This document shows positions 1 to 8,213 of a stretch of 64,000 nucleotides of DNA, in pieces. Both the position numbers and the translations under genes were made by a program. This DNA comes from JAEUJM01 sp041908445 (lineage in GTDB: Bacteria; Actinomycetota; Acidimicrobiia; Acidimicrobiales; DATDAH01): assembly GCA_041908445.1 (NCBI GenBank), contig JAYRFK010000052.1:124001-188000 (forward strand). The letters run 5' to 3'. The notes below the pieces were generated by a model that saw nothing but the letters and a program-made list of their open reading frames with translations, searched no databases and was not told the origin of the DNA. Within the stretch, counting starts at the first letter, position 1; every line of letters begins with the position of its first letter.

Positions 1-333
1 GATGGCGGGCACGCCGACGACGAGGTCGGCCCGGCCGAACTGGAGGTCCTCGATGACGACGTCGACCGGGCTCGGGGCGCCCGGCTCGGCGGCCGCCTCG
101 CTGACCAGGTCGAGCCCGGTGATGCCGGCGTGGGCCTGGCCCGAGGCGATGAGCTCGGGGATCTCGTCGGCGCGCGACAGCAGCACCTCGACGCCCGGCA
201 GGCCCGCCATGCGGGCGGCGTACGAGCGGCCGCCCCGCTTGATGGGGATGAAGCAGCGGTCGAGCAGGTCGAGGGTGCCGTCGTGCAGCGAGCCCTTGGC
301 CACCACGCACAGGACGAGGACGTCGTCGCTCAC
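1..333 (-). CDS. hisG: ATP phosphoribosyltransferase, catalytic subunit (3' end off window)
   Basis: Catalyses the first step of histidine synthesis, joining ATP and PRPP to give phosphoribosyl-ATP in the cytosol. The 111 visible residues cover the N-terminal lobe: a start like VAKGSLHDGT, then RSYAARMAGLPGVEVLLSR, the short motif DEIPELIASG and AGITGLDLV, all typical of HisG. The GTG start (331-333) overlaps the hisZ stop as GTGA, so the two are translationally coupled. The presence of hisZ next door means this should be the short form of HisG, which depends on HisZ for activity and feedback inhibition (family knowledge). The gene runs off the left edge of the window. Confidence 0.93.
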   Translation of the reverse strand, partial: MSDDVLVLCVVAKGSLHDGTLDLLDRCFIPIKRGGRSYAARMAGLPGVEVLLSRADEIPELIASGQAHAGITGLDLVSEAAAEPGAPSPVDVVIEDLQFGRADLVVGVPAI

Positions 334-1598
334 GTTTCCTCCTCCTCGCCGGCGGCACCCGACTCGTCGCCGACCACCGAGCCGTGGAGCTGGAGCTGCA
401 CCCGCTCGAGGCCGAGCGAGAACCCGACCGCGGGGACGGGCGCGGTGCCACCGACCGACTCGACGAGGTCGTCGTAGCGACCGCCACCGCAGAGCTGACT
501 CTCGGTCGAGTCCGTGCCGTCGTGGATCTCGAACACGAAGCCCGTGTAGTAGTGGATGCCGCGTCCCATGCGGGGCCGGAGGCGCACGGCGGCGGGGTCG
601 AGGCCCCGTTCGGCGAGCAGCTCGGCGCGCCGGTCCCAGTCGTCGGCGACCGCGGCCAGCGCCGGGGACGCGGCCCGCTCGGCGATGGTGCGGATCTGGG
701 CCAGGCCCTCGGCGAGCGGGGCGTCGACCGCGAGCACGCCGGCGAGGGCCTCGGCGATCGCCGGCTCGATCGGGCCCCGGGCCTCGGCCCGGCTGAGCAG
801 GCGCCGGGCGATCTCCTCGGGGGTGCGCACGCCGACGTGCTCGGGCCCGGCGGCGGTGAGGATCCGGCCGAGCAGGGCGTCGCGCTGGGCCGCCGGGGTG
901 CGGTCGAGCAGGGCCACGACCTCGTCGCCGCCGTCGGCGCCCGCAACCCCGTCGCCGGCCGCCCCGTCGGCGCCGGTCCCGGCCGCGGCCTCGCGGGAGG
1001 CGGCCAGCTCGCGCTCGAGCGCAGCCCAGTCGGGGGCCGCCCGGGTGAGGCGGACCCGCCAGCCGGGCGACAGGCGCTCGTCGCCGAGCAGCGCCCCGAA
1101 GAACGACACGTCGCCCACCTCGACCCGCAGGCCGTCGAGGCCGTAGGAGCGGAGCAGGCCGTGGGCCAGGGCCAGGATCTCGGCGTCGGCCGCGGCGCGG
1201 TCCTCGTCGCCGAAGTGCTCGGCGCCGGCCTGGGTGAACTGGCGGTACCGGCCCTCACGGGGCCAGTCGAAGCGGAAGACCGAGCCGACGTAGTAGCAGC
1301 GGAAGACCTCGTCGCGGCCGTGGATGCTGTCGGCGTAGAGCCGGGCGGTCGGGATGGTCATCTCCGGCCGCAGGCAGACCTCGTGGCCGCCCGGGTCGGT
1401 GAAGATGTACATGCGGCTGCGGATCTCCTCGCCCAACCGGTCGAGGAAGGGGGCGGCCCGCTCGAGGATGGGCGGCTTGACCGGCCCGTAGCCGGCGCCG
1501 CGGAACCAGGCCCGGGACGCCTCGGCGAGGGCCTCGGCCCGGACGGCCTGCTCCTCGGCGAGGTCGAAGGCGCCGGAGACCGGCTCGGTGGTGGCCAT
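330..1598 (-). CDS. hisZ: ATP phosphoribosyltransferase regulatory subunit HisZ
   Basis: A 422-residue HisRS paralogue that lacks tRNA charging activity and forms the regulatory part of the HisG-HisZ complex. The class II synthetase-like core is plain: YIFTDPGG and LRPEMTIPTARL near residues 75-95, a motif-2-like RYRQFTQAGAEHFG, and a motif GGGRYDDLVESVGG near the C-terminus. An Ala/Gly-rich low-complexity insert lies around residues 220-245. The start is the ATG at 1596-1598, 11 nt after hisS. The order hisS-hisZ-hisG is one I know from Alphaproteobacteria, which bears on the origin of the block. Confidence 0.9.
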   Translation of the reverse strand: MATTEPVSGAFDLAEEQAVRAEALAEASRAWFRGAGYGPVKPPILERAAPFLDRLGEEIRSRMYIFTDPGGHEVCLRPEMTIPTARLYADSIHGRDEVFRCYYVGSVFRFDWPREGRYRQFTQAGAEHFGDEDRAAADAEILALAHGLLRSYGLDGLRVEVGDVSFFGALLGDERLSPGWRVRLTRAAPDWAALERELAASREAAAGTGADGAAGDGVAGADGGDEVVALLDRTPAAQRDALLGRILTAAGPEHVGVRTPEEIARRLLSRAEARGPIEPAIAEALAGVLAVDAPLAEGLAQIRTIAERAASPALAAVADDWDRRAELLAERGLDPAAVRLRPRMGRGIHYYTGFVFEIHDGTDSTESQLCGGGRYDDLVESVGGTAPVPAVGFSLGLERVQLQLHGSVVGDESGAAGEEEET

Positions 1599-1609
1599 CG
1601 TCGCCGCCC

Positions 1610-3091
1610 TCAGCCCTCGCCGCCCGGCGCGGTGCCGCGGCCGACGATCTCGGCGACGGTGGCCACGAGGTCGGCGCGGGGCACGGAGCGCTGCGCGGGC
1701 TGGCCCGAGCGCCACTCGTCGCGGTCGGCGATGCCCTTGGCCAGCTCTTCGCCGAGGGCGAGGTCCTTCACCACGACCTCGCCGGCGTCGAACTCCCGGG
1801 AACCGGCGATGACCGCGGCGGCCGAGCGCCGGCGGTCGGCGTACTTGAGCTGGGCCTTGAACGAGCGCTGGTCGGGGTACAGCTCGGCGGGGATGCCGGC
1901 GTCGCGCAGCTCGGTGACCATCGCCTGGTAGTCGGCGAGGCGCTCGCCGTCCATGATCGTGACCACGACGGGGCCGCGGGGCGCCGCCGCCTCGCCGGCC
2001 CGGGCGCGGAGGGCGGCGAGGAGCCGGTCGACGCCGAGGCTGGCGCCGCAGGCCGGCACCTGCTCGCCGGTGAAGCGCTGGACGAGGTCGTCGTAGCGGC
2101 CGCCGCCGGCGACCGAGCCGAACGCCCGCGGCCTGCCCTTCTCGTCGAGGGTCTCGAAGGTCAGCTCGGCCTCGAAGACCGGGCCGGTGTAGTAGGCGAG
2201 GCCCCGGACGACGGTGGGGTCGAACACGACCTGGTCGCCGCCGAGGCCCATCGCGTCGAGGAGGCCGGCCATGGTGGCGAGCTCGTCGAGGCCCGCCTTG
2301 CCGGTGGGCTCGTCGCCGACGAGGTCGGCCAGGCGGTCGAGCACCTCGGTGCGGGTGCCGCCGCCCGACCGCACGAAGGCGAGCACGGCGTCGACCTGCG
2401 CGGGGGCGAGGCCGGCGCCCTCGGTGCGGTCGCCGGAGGCGTCGGTGCGGCCCTCGCCGAGCAGCTCGCCCACGGCGTCGACGCCGAGGCGGTCGAGCTT
2501 GTCGACGGCCCGCAGGACCGTCAGCTGGGCGCGGGCGTCGTCGATGCCGGCGCGGTGGAGGATGCCGGTGAGGATGCGGCGGTCGTTGACCCGCACGACG
2601 TAGTCGCCGCGGTCGATGCCGATGGCCTCGAGCGAGGCGGCCAGCACGGCGCACACCTCCGCGTCGACGCCCACCGAGGCGCTGCCCACCGTGTCGAAGT
2701 CGCACTGGGTGAACTGCCGGAAGCGGCCGGGGCCGGGCTTCTCCCGGCGCCACACGGGGCCGACCTGGTAGCGGCGGAAGGGACGCACGAGGTGCTGGCC
2801 GGCCTGGGCCACGAACCGGGCCAGCGGGGCGGTCAGGTCGTAGCGCAGGGCGATCCACTGGTCGTCGTCGTCGCGCAGGGCGAACACGCCCTCGTCCGGG
2901 GCGTCCTGGTCGGGCAGGTGCTTGCCGAGGGCGTCGAGGTACTCGAGCGCCGGCGTCTCGAGGGCCTCGAAGCCGTACAGGCGGTAGACGGCGACGATGC
3001 GCTCGACCATGGCCTGGCGGGCCAGCACGTCGTCGGCCCTCGCGTCGGCGAAGCCGCTCGGGAGCCGGGCGCTGGGGCGATCGGTGGACAC
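1610..3091 (-). CDS. hisS: histidyl-tRNA synthetase, divergent alphaproteobacteria-like form
   Basis: Charges tRNA-His with histidine. The protein has 493 residues, longer than the usual bacterial HisRS of about 420-430. Class II motif 2 is at about residues 115-135 and reads PVWRREKP then RFRQFTQCDFDTVGS. The CDFD version resembles the eukaryotic/alphaproteobacterial group rather than the common bacterial form. The histidine-binding region (GLAYYTGPVFE, then AGGGRYDDL) is intact. The GTG start (3089-3091) follows a GGAG ribosome site. The tRNA-His gene lies 46 nt upstream on the same strand and has the features this divergent HisRS type is known to read, so the two probably co-evolved or moved together. 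Confidence 0.92.
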   Translation of the reverse strand: MSTDRPSARLPSGFADARADDVLARQAMVERIVAVYRLYGFEALETPALEYLDALGKHLPDQDAPDEGVFALRDDDDQWIALRYDLTAPLARFVAQAGQHLVRPFRRYQVGPVWRREKPGPGRFRQFTQCDFDTVGSASVGVDAEVCAVLAASLEAIGIDRGDYVVRVNDRRILTGILHRAGIDDARAQLTVLRAVDKLDRLGVDAVGELLGEGRTDASGDRTEGAGLAPAQVDAVLAFVRSGGGTRTEVLDRLADLVGDEPTGKAGLDELATMAGLLDAMGLGGDQVVFDPTVVRGLAYYTGPVFEAELTFETLDEKGRPRAFGSVAGGGRYDDLVQRFTGEQVPACGASLGVDRLLAALRARAGEAAAPRGPVVVTIMDGERLADYQAMVTELRDAGIPAELYPDQRSFKAQLKYADRRRSAAAVIAGSREFDAGEVVVKDLALGEELAKGIADRDEWRSGQPAQRSVPRADLVATVAEIVGRGTAPGGEG

Positions 3092-3137
3092 GTGGGGGCT
3101 CCGTTTTCCGGCGACGACGTGTCGCGTGGGCCGTCAG

Positions 3138-3211
3138 TACTGCCGATGGGGGTCGAACCCATGACCTCCGGGTCCACAACCCGGCGCTCTAACCAACTGA
3201 GCTACGGCAGC
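3138..3211 (-). tRNA. tRNA-His (anticodon GTG), lacking encoded G-1
   Basis: A 74-nt cloverleaf read on the minus strand: acceptor GCTGCCG pairing with CGGCAGT, D arm GCTC/GAGC, anticodon stem CCGGG/CCCGG with loop TTGTGGA (anticodon GTG), and T arm ATGGG-TTCGACC-CCCAT. Position 1:72 is G:U, the discriminator base 73 is A (3138), and the base before position 1 is C (3212), not G. Ordinary bacterial tRNA-His has an encoded G-1 opposite C73. No CCA is encoded; the 3' flank is CTG. The set U72, A73 and no G-1 matches the Caulobacter-type tRNA-His. Confidence 0.95.
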
Positions 3212-3238
3212 GCGCGCGCCTCTGGAGGCGCACAAGAG

Positions 3239-3267
3239 TGTGTACCGGTGACCTGCCCCCGTTGCAA
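3239..3267 (-). promoter_or_regulatory. candidate promoter for tRNA-His and hisS-hisZ-hisG
   Basis: On the minus strand a -35-like TTGCAA (3262-3267) and a -10-like TACACA (3239-3244) are exactly 17 nt apart. Transcription would begin about 20 nt before the tRNA. A 7-bp hairpin, GCGCCTC/GAGGCGC, lies in the leader just before the tRNA. Assigned by inspection only. Confidence 0.4.
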
Positions 3268-3280
3268 ACGGGTAACGGGC

Positions 3281-3586
3281 TCAGCGGGGGCGGTACAGGT
3301 AGCCGACCACCTCGTCGGGGGTGAGCCCGGCGTGGACCATGAGCACCTGCACCCAGTAGAGGAGCTGGCTCATCTCCTCGGCGAGGTCGTCGCGCTCGCC
3401 CTGCTCGGCCGCCAGCCAGACCTCGCCGGCCTCCTCGAGCACCTTCTTGCCGATCTCGTGGACGCCGGCGTCGAGGGCCGCGACGGTCGACGAGCCCTCG
3501 GGGCGGCGCTCGGCCCGGTCGAGCAGGAGGCGGTGGAACGCCTCGAAGGACTCGTCGTCGGCAGGGGCGTCGGCGGCGTCGGTCAT
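3281..3586 (-). CDS. hisE: phosphoribosyl-ATP pyrophosphatase
   Basis: Hydrolyses phosphoribosyl-ATP to phosphoribosyl-AMP, the second step of histidine synthesis. The 101-residue all-helical MazG-fold protein has FEAFHRLLLDRA near the start, then KKVLEEAGEVWLAA and DDLAEEMSQLLYWVQVLM. The acidic EEAGE and EE/D positions are those that bind Mg2+ in this family. The start ATG at 3584-3586 has no ribosome site but has a -10-like TAAGGT (3595-3600) 8 nt upstream, as in leaderless genes. It is the first gene of the histidine block, and the next gene begins only 25 bp away on the other strand. Confidence 0.9.
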   Translation of the reverse strand: MTDAADAPADDESFEAFHRLLLDRAERRPEGSSTVAALDAGVHEIGKKVLEEAGEVWLAAEQGERDDLAEEMSQLLYWVQVLMVHAGLTPDEVVGYLYRPR

Positions 3587-3594
3587 CGCCCTGC

Positions 3595-3604
3595 ACCTTA
3601 GGCT
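3595..3604. promoter_or_regulatory. overlapping divergent leaderless -10 boxes
   Basis: Minus-strand TAAGGT (3595-3600) stands 8 nt before the hisE ATG. Plus-strand TAGGCT (3599-3604) stands 7 nt before the GTG of the DUF1269 gene. The two -10 boxes overlap by two bases, so polymerase bound for one gene should exclude the other. Inference from spacing only. Confidence 0.4.
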
Positions 3605-3611
3605 GGGCGCC

Positions 3612-4208
3612 GTGGACACCCCCGTGCCCGACGAGACCGTGCCCGACCCCGCCGACGCCGGTGAGGACGCGCCCGAGGACACCCCCGAGCAGCCCGACGA
3701 CCACGGTGTCGCCCCCACGCTCGTGGGCATCTCCTTCGAGGACACCTTCCGGGCCGAGGAGTTCTTCACCGCGGCGCAGGGCCTGGCCGCCAAGAAGGCG
3801 TTCACCCTGAAAGACGCCGTGCTCGTGGGCAAGACCGACGAGGGCCGGGCCCACGTCCACGAGACCATCGACCCCTCCCCCGGCCGCACCGCGCTCACCG
3901 GCGCCATGTGGGCCGGCCTGTTCGGGCTCATCCTGGGCGGCCCCGTGGGGTGGGCCGCCGGCCTGGCGGTCGGCGCCGGCGCCGGCGCGGTCACCGCCAA
4001 GGTCATCGACCTGGGCATCCCCGACGAGTGGGTCGACTGGTTCAAGCAGGCGGTGGACCCCGGGCGGGTGATCGTCGCCCTGCTCGTGGAGGACCTCGAC
4101 CCCGATGCGCTGGTCGCCGAGGTGAAGCGCTTCGCCGGCGCCGACCTGGTCTACGCCAACCTGGATCCGGGAACGATCGAGCGGGTGAAGGACGCCCTCG
4201 AGGGCTGA
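3612..4208 (+). CDS. DUF1269 family membrane-associated protein
   Basis: A 198-residue protein of unknown biochemical role. It opens with an acidic, proline-rich tail (about residues 1-38), then the DUF1269-type domain: ISFEDTFRAEEFF, a glycine/alanine-rich hydrophobic hairpin around residues 100-135 (MWAGLFGLILGG then GAGAGAVTAKVIDLG), and a closing segment ending in DPGTIERVKDAL. In this family the Gly-rich hairpin is thought to insert in the membrane. The GTG start at 3612 has a -10-like TAGGCT 7 nt upstream. The DUF445 protein follows 60 nt later on the same strand; function cannot be read from context. Confidence 0.8.
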   Translation: MDTPVPDETVPDPADAGEDAPEDTPEQPDDHGVAPTLVGISFEDTFRAEEFFTAAQGLAAKKAFTLKDAVLVGKTDEGRAHVHETIDPSPGRTALTGAMWAGLFGLILGGPVGWAAGLAVGAGAGAVTAKVIDLGIPDEWVDWFKQAVDPGRVIVALLVEDLDPDALVAEVKRFAGADLVYANLDPGTIERVKDALEG

Positions 4209-4268
4209 CGCCCTCACGCCGCTGCCGCCGCCCACCCCGAGCCAGACGACCCGGACGAGACCGACGCC

Positions 4269-5576
4269 GTGACCGCCCCGACACACGCGCCTGCGCCGCC
4301 GCCCGCCGGCGGCGGCGGCGCCGCGCTCCCCCAGGTCTCGGCCCAGGCCGAGCGCAAGCGCCGCCTGGTGGTGATGAAGCGGCGGGCGTCGCTGTTCCTG
4401 CTGGGCGCCACCGTGCTGTTCGTGGTGGTGACCGCGTTCGGCGGTGACGCCACCTGGGCGGGTTACGTGCAGGCGGCCGCCGAGGGCGGCATGGTCGGCG
4501 GCCTCGCCGACTGGTTCGCGGTCACCGCCCTGTTCCGCCACCCGCTCGGGATCCCCATCCCCCACACCGCGATCATCGTGGAGAAGAAGGACCAGTTCGC
4601 CGAGACCCTCGGCGAGTTCATCCAGGACGCCTTCCTCACGCCCGACGCGGTCACGGCCCGCATCCGGGCCGCGAACGTCGGCGACCGGGTGGCGGCGTGG
4701 CTGGTCGAGCCCGCCAACGCGGTGCGGGTGTCCGCCGAGGTCATGGACGGTGCGGTCCAGGTCAGCGACTTGGTGCGCGACGAGGACGTCCACCGGGTGC
4801 TCCAGGGCGTGGTGCGGGACCGGCTCGAGACCGTGCCCGTCGCCCCGATGGCGGGCCGGGCCCTCGACTTCCTGATCCGGGACGGCCGCCACCAGCAGGC
4901 GTTGTCGGTCGGCATCCGCGAGCTCGACCGCTACCTGATCGACCACGGGCCCGAGCTGCGGGCCCAGCTCGGCACGAAGTCGCCCTGGTGGCTGCCCGGC
5001 GCCGCCGAGGACCGCCTCTTCGAGCGCCTCGTGGACGGCGCCCACACCCTGCTCCAGGCCATGCTCGTCGACGAGGGCCACCACCTGCGCCTGCGCTTCG
5101 AGGAGCGCCTGGTGCAGCTGGCCGACGACCTGCAGCACTCCGAGGCGTACCGGGAGCGGGGCGAGGAGCTGAAGGCCGAGCTGCTCGCCCAGCCCCAGGT
5201 CGGCGAGTGGGTGGCGGCGCTGTGGGCCGACGCCAAGGCCCAGCTGCGGGCCCAGGCCGCCGACGCCGACTCCGACCTGCGCCGGCGCCTCGCCGACGTG
5301 GTCGTCGCCACCGGCGAGCGCCTCCAACGCGAGCCCGACCTGGCCGCCCGCCTCGACGACGCCGTGGCCACCGGCGCCGCCTACCTCGTCGAGCACTTCC
5401 ACGGCGAGATCGTCGGGCTGGTGAGCGGCACCATCGAGCGCTGGGACGCCGAGGAGACCGCCGAGCGCCTCGAGCTGCTCCTCGGCCCCGACCTGCAGTT
5501 CATCCGCATCAACGGCACCGTCGTCGGCGCCCTCGCCGGCCTCGTCCTCCACGCCGTCGCCCAGCTCCTCTCCTGA
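4269..5576 (+). CDS. DUF445 family membrane protein
   Basis: A 435-residue DUF445 (YheB/YjiN-type) protein of unknown function. After a proline/glycine-rich N-terminal tail it has one clear membrane segment at about residues 38-58. The family hallmark GGMVGGLADWFAVTALFRHP and the proline-rich IPIPHTAII follow. The long helical body ends in a second hydrophobic stretch (NGTVVGALAGLVLHAVAQLL), consistent with both ends in the membrane and a large soluble middle. The GTG start is at 4269. A strong hairpin lies directly after the stop and is a likely terminator. Confidence 0.85.
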   Translation: MTAPTHAPAPPPAGGGGAALPQVSAQAERKRRLVVMKRRASLFLLGATVLFVVVTAFGGDATWAGYVQAAAEGGMVGGLADWFAVTALFRHPLGIPIPHTAIIVEKKDQFAETLGEFIQDAFLTPDAVTARIRAANVGDRVAAWLVEPANAVRVSAEVMDGAVQVSDLVRDEDVHRVLQGVVRDRLETVPVAPMAGRALDFLIRDGRHQQALSVGIRELDRYLIDHGPELRAQLGTKSPWWLPGAAEDRLFERLVDGAHTLLQAMLVDEGHHLRLRFEERLVQLADDLQHSEAYRERGEELKAELLAQPQVGEWVAALWADAKAQLRAQAADADSDLRRRLADVVVATGERLQREPDLAARLDDAVATGAAYLVEHFHGEIVGLVSGTIERWDAEETAERLELLLGPDLQFIRINGTVVGALAGLVLHAVAQLLS

Positions 5577-5582
5577 ACCGTT

Positions 5583-5627
5583 CCTCCAGCAGAAACGCGC
5601 GGTACCACCGCGCGTTTCTGCTGGAGG
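5583..5627. repeat. perfect 21-bp inverted repeat, family A intergenic hairpin / likely terminator
   Basis: Arms at 5583-5603 and 5607-5627 are exact reverse complements separated by 3 nt; the core is CCAGCAGAAACGCG. It follows the DUF445 stop by 6 bp and precedes the next gene's -10 box by about 20 bp. A near-copy in the opposite orientation is at 10648-10697, including the flanking GTTCCTCCAGC, so this is a dispersed element as well as a plausible terminator. Confidence 0.85.
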
Positions 5628-5647
5628 TTGCGAGCGCGGCGGACGCG

Positions 5648-5653
5648 TAGGGT
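5648..5653 (+). promoter_or_regulatory. leaderless -10 box of the PhyH-like gene
   Basis: TAGGGT, then 6 nt (cggggg), then the ATG at 5660. No ribosome site is present. The same layout recurs before many genes in this window. Confidence 0.45.
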
Positions 5654-5659
5654 CGGGGG

Positions 5660-6466
5660 ATGGTGGACGAGGGGGACGTCGAGGCGTTCTGGCGGGACGG
5701 CGTCGTGTGCCTGCGGGGCGTCGTGCCGGCGGACTGGCTGGGCCGCATCGAGGGGCCGGTCGACGCCACCGTGCACTCGGGCGAGTCGGCCGACCTCGGC
5801 GTGCTGGCCGCACCCGGCACCGGCGGCTCGGGGCGCTTCGTCGCCGGCACCGACCACTGGCGCACGAGCGACGACCTGCGGGCCTTCGCCGCCGAGTCGC
5901 CGCTGCCCGCGATCGCCGCCGCCCTCCTGCGCAGCGCCCACGTCTGGCTCTACGAGGACAGCGTGCTGGTGAAGGAGCCCGGCAGCTCGCTGCGTACCGA
6001 GTTCCACACCGACGCCGCCTACTTCCACGCCGCCGGCGACGCCATGTGCACGTTCTGGGTGCCGCTCGACCCGACCGACGAGGCCAACGGCACGCTGCGC
6101 TTCGTGGCCGGCAGCCACCGCTGGGAGCAGGACTTCCGCCCGAACCTGTTCGTGGCCACCGACCCGATCCCCGGCACCGAGGGCGAGGTCGTCCCCGACG
6201 TCCTCGCCGACCCCGAGCTGGCCGACCGCATCCTCCGCTTCGACCTGCAGCCCGGCGACCTCACCGTCCACCACGCCCGCACGCTGCACGGCGCGCCCGC
6301 CAACGCCACCGCCGACCGGCGGCGCCGGGCCCTGTCGGTCCGCTACTGCGGCGACGGCGTCACCTGGCAGCCCCGCCCCGGCGTGCCCCTCAACGAGCAC
6401 CATGCGGCCCTGGCCCCGGGCGACCCCCTGGGGCTGCCCGCCTGCCTGCCCGTCTGGCCCCGCTGA
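5660..6466 (+). CDS. phytanoyl-CoA dioxygenase (PhyH) family protein
   Basis: A 268-residue non-haem iron, 2-oxoglutarate-dependent oxygenase. The double-stranded beta-helix iron ligands are visible as EFHTDAAYF (H116, D118) and the distal histidine in ARTLHGAP (H210). The 2-oxoglutarate-binding arginine is probably in RRRALSVRY just after. PhyH enzymes hydroxylate acyl-CoA or small natural-product substrates; nothing here narrows the substrate. It stands alone between two hairpin- or promoter-bounded units and is probably transcribed as a leaderless mRNA. Confidence 0.85.
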   Translation: MVDEGDVEAFWRDGVVCLRGVVPADWLGRIEGPVDATVHSGESADLGVLAAPGTGGSGRFVAGTDHWRTSDDLRAFAAESPLPAIAAALLRSAHVWLYEDSVLVKEPGSSLRTEFHTDAAYFHAAGDAMCTFWVPLDPTDEANGTLRFVAGSHRWEQDFRPNLFVATDPIPGTEGEVVPDVLADPELADRILRFDLQPGDLTVHHARTLHGAPANATADRRRRALSVRYCGDGVTWQPRPGVPLNEHHAALAPGDPLGLPACLPVWPR

Positions 6467-6484
6467 ACCTGCCGGGCGGCGCGC

Positions 6485-8203
6485 TCAGAGCTCGTCGAGG
6501 CAGATCGCGAGCTCGCCGAAGGCCGTCGCCGGCAGGTCGGGGACCTTGGCCAGGTGGGCCAGGACGAGGCACTGGCCGAGGTAGCGGTGGAACACGACGT
6601 CGTTCACGGCGTCGGTGATGCGCAGCCACACCCGCTCGCTGGCGGCGGGGTCGCGGGGATCGTCCTCGATGGCCCGGATGGCCTCGATCACCTGGCGCAC
6701 CGCCCCGGCGACGAGGCGGCGCTGGCGCGCGCTCTTGAGGTGGAAGGGGTAGGCCCGGCGCTTGCCCAGCACCCACTCGGCGAGCTCGAGGTAGGTGATC
6801 AGCTGGGCGCTGATGCCCCGGAGCGCGGCCTCGAGGTTGGCGGGCTGGCCCCGGAACCGCCGATGCTCTCGCAGCAGCGCCCCGAGCGACTCGTAGCTCT
6901 TCCAGGGCTCGTCGGGCGCGCCGGGCGTCGCCGCGGGGACCGGGCCGAGGTCGGCCCCCTCGGCCTCGAGCAGCTCGAGGAGCGAGTCGCGGAGCACCTG
7001 GGGGCGGTGGAACTGCTGCTGCACCCGCGGCTTCACCTCGCCGCCGTCGCGCTGCCACGGCCGCGGCTTCGGGCGCAGCGCGGCCGGCGGCGGCACGGGG
7101 TGCTCGTGGCCGACGTGGACGCCGAAGCGCTCCACCCGGTTCGTCACGACGGGGTCACCCGCCACCCAGTACCGGTCGGCGGACACACTCAGCTCGAGCG
7201 AGGCCCGGAAGGCGGCGTCACCGACGGTGGGCGCGCCGTAGGTGCGCAGCTCGACGTTGTCCCACGGCCACGAGCGCCACCCGGTGGCGCCCGCCGTGCG
7301 CGCCCGGGCCGACCCCTCCGGAGCGGCCAGCACCATCGCCGCGGCGAAGTGGGCGGCGAGCGCGCCCCCCAGGCTGTGGCCGCTGACGTGGATCGCCCGC
7401 GGCGGCCCGGGGTGGTCGAGGGCGTCCAGGCAGATGGCGATGTTCGGCAGGGTCTCGTTGACGGAGCGCCCGAACCCACGGCTCGACCGGCCCGTGGCCG
7501 AGATGCGCGGCTCGGGAACCTGGCGGAACAGGTCCATGGCCGTGGTCCAGTCGGGGTTGCCCTGGCCTGCGACCAGGCCCCGCATCGCGGAGCGCACCAC
7601 CCAGCCGCTGCGGCTCCCCCGGAACACGACGTGGAGGTCGTAGTCCCCGGCGCCGGCGGCACCGCCGTCGGCCCCGAGGTCGCGCTCGAGGACGAAGCCG
7701 AGGAAGCTGCCGTGGCCGTCGCGCCGCCACACCTGCCCGGTGCGGCCCTCGAAGCAGTAGAGGCGGTCGGGGCGGCCCGCCGTGCCCCCCGGCGCCCGCC
7801 ACAGCAGCACCGGCTCGTTCGAGCGGTAGCTCGTCACCCAGATCTCGCCGATGCGGTCGGCGATGGGGGCGGGCGCGTCGAAGACCTGCCAGGTGCCGAG
7901 GCGCTCCGGCTTCATGAAGCAGGGTCGCAGCGGGCCGAGGCGGCGCAGGTCGGTCAGGATCGGGTCGAGGTGGCCCGGCACCCGGCGCTCCGCGAAGCGG
8001 CGACGCGCCCGGGCGAGGAAGGCGTCGCGCCGGTTGGTCCACGGCCGGGCCATCTGCTCGCTGTACGGGTCCATGGGCCACAGCAGCGACTGCGTGTAGA
8101 GCTGGTAGCTCAGGATGCAGAGGTCGAGGTGGTAGAGCCGCTCGTCGTAGGGGGTTCCGCCGGCCACGGGCCCCAGCGTGCCACCTGGGGTGGTCGCCGT
8201 CAC
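6485..8203 (-). CDS. lipase (class 3-like) family protein
   Basis: A 572-residue serine hydrolase. The nucleophile elbow is GHSLGGALAAHF in the middle of the protein, preceded by HVVFRGS, a typical oxyanion strand, and followed by YGAPTVGD and a candidate acid and histidine region (VAGDPVVTNRV, VGHEHP). This order fits the fungal-lipase-like class 3 fold. The N-terminal ~150 residues (LYHLDLCILSYQLY) match those seen in such lipases. The C-terminal ~150 residues are a helical extension I do not recognise. No signal peptide is visible, so it is likely intracellular or cell-associated. The GTG start is at 8201-8203. Confidence 0.75.
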   Translation of the reverse strand: MTATTPGGTLGPVAGGTPYDERLYHLDLCILSYQLYTQSLLWPMDPYSEQMARPWTNRRDAFLARARRRFAERRVPGHLDPILTDLRRLGPLRPCFMKPERLGTWQVFDAPAPIADRIGEIWVTSYRSNEPVLLWRAPGGTAGRPDRLYCFEGRTGQVWRRDGHGSFLGFVLERDLGADGGAAGAGDYDLHVVFRGSRSGWVVRSAMRGLVAGQGNPDWTTAMDLFRQVPEPRISATGRSSRGFGRSVNETLPNIAICLDALDHPGPPRAIHVSGHSLGGALAAHFAAAMVLAAPEGSARARTAGATGWRSWPWDNVELRTYGAPTVGDAAFRASLELSVSADRYWVAGDPVVTNRVERFGVHVGHEHPVPPPAALRPKPRPWQRDGGEVKPRVQQQFHRPQVLRDSLLELLEAEGADLGPVPAATPGAPDEPWKSYESLGALLREHRRFRGQPANLEAALRGISAQLITYLELAEWVLGKRRAYPFHLKSARQRRLVAGAVRQVIEAIRAIEDDPRDPAASERVWLRITDAVNDVVFHRYLGQCLVLAHLAKVPDLPATAFGELAICLDEL

Positions 8204-8213
8204 CGACGGGTGA

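Noticed and set aside
330..3179. A single 949-residue frame suggesting a HisS-HisZ fusion
   Set aside because: The upstream half is out of frame with hisS and Arg/Pro-rich. HisZ starts at its own ATG (1598), and HisRS lies in another frame.
3189..5813. An 874-residue minus-strand open frame opposite the DUF1269 and DUF445 genes
   Set aside because: No family motif; the plus-strand frames have conserved family signatures and natural amino-acid composition.
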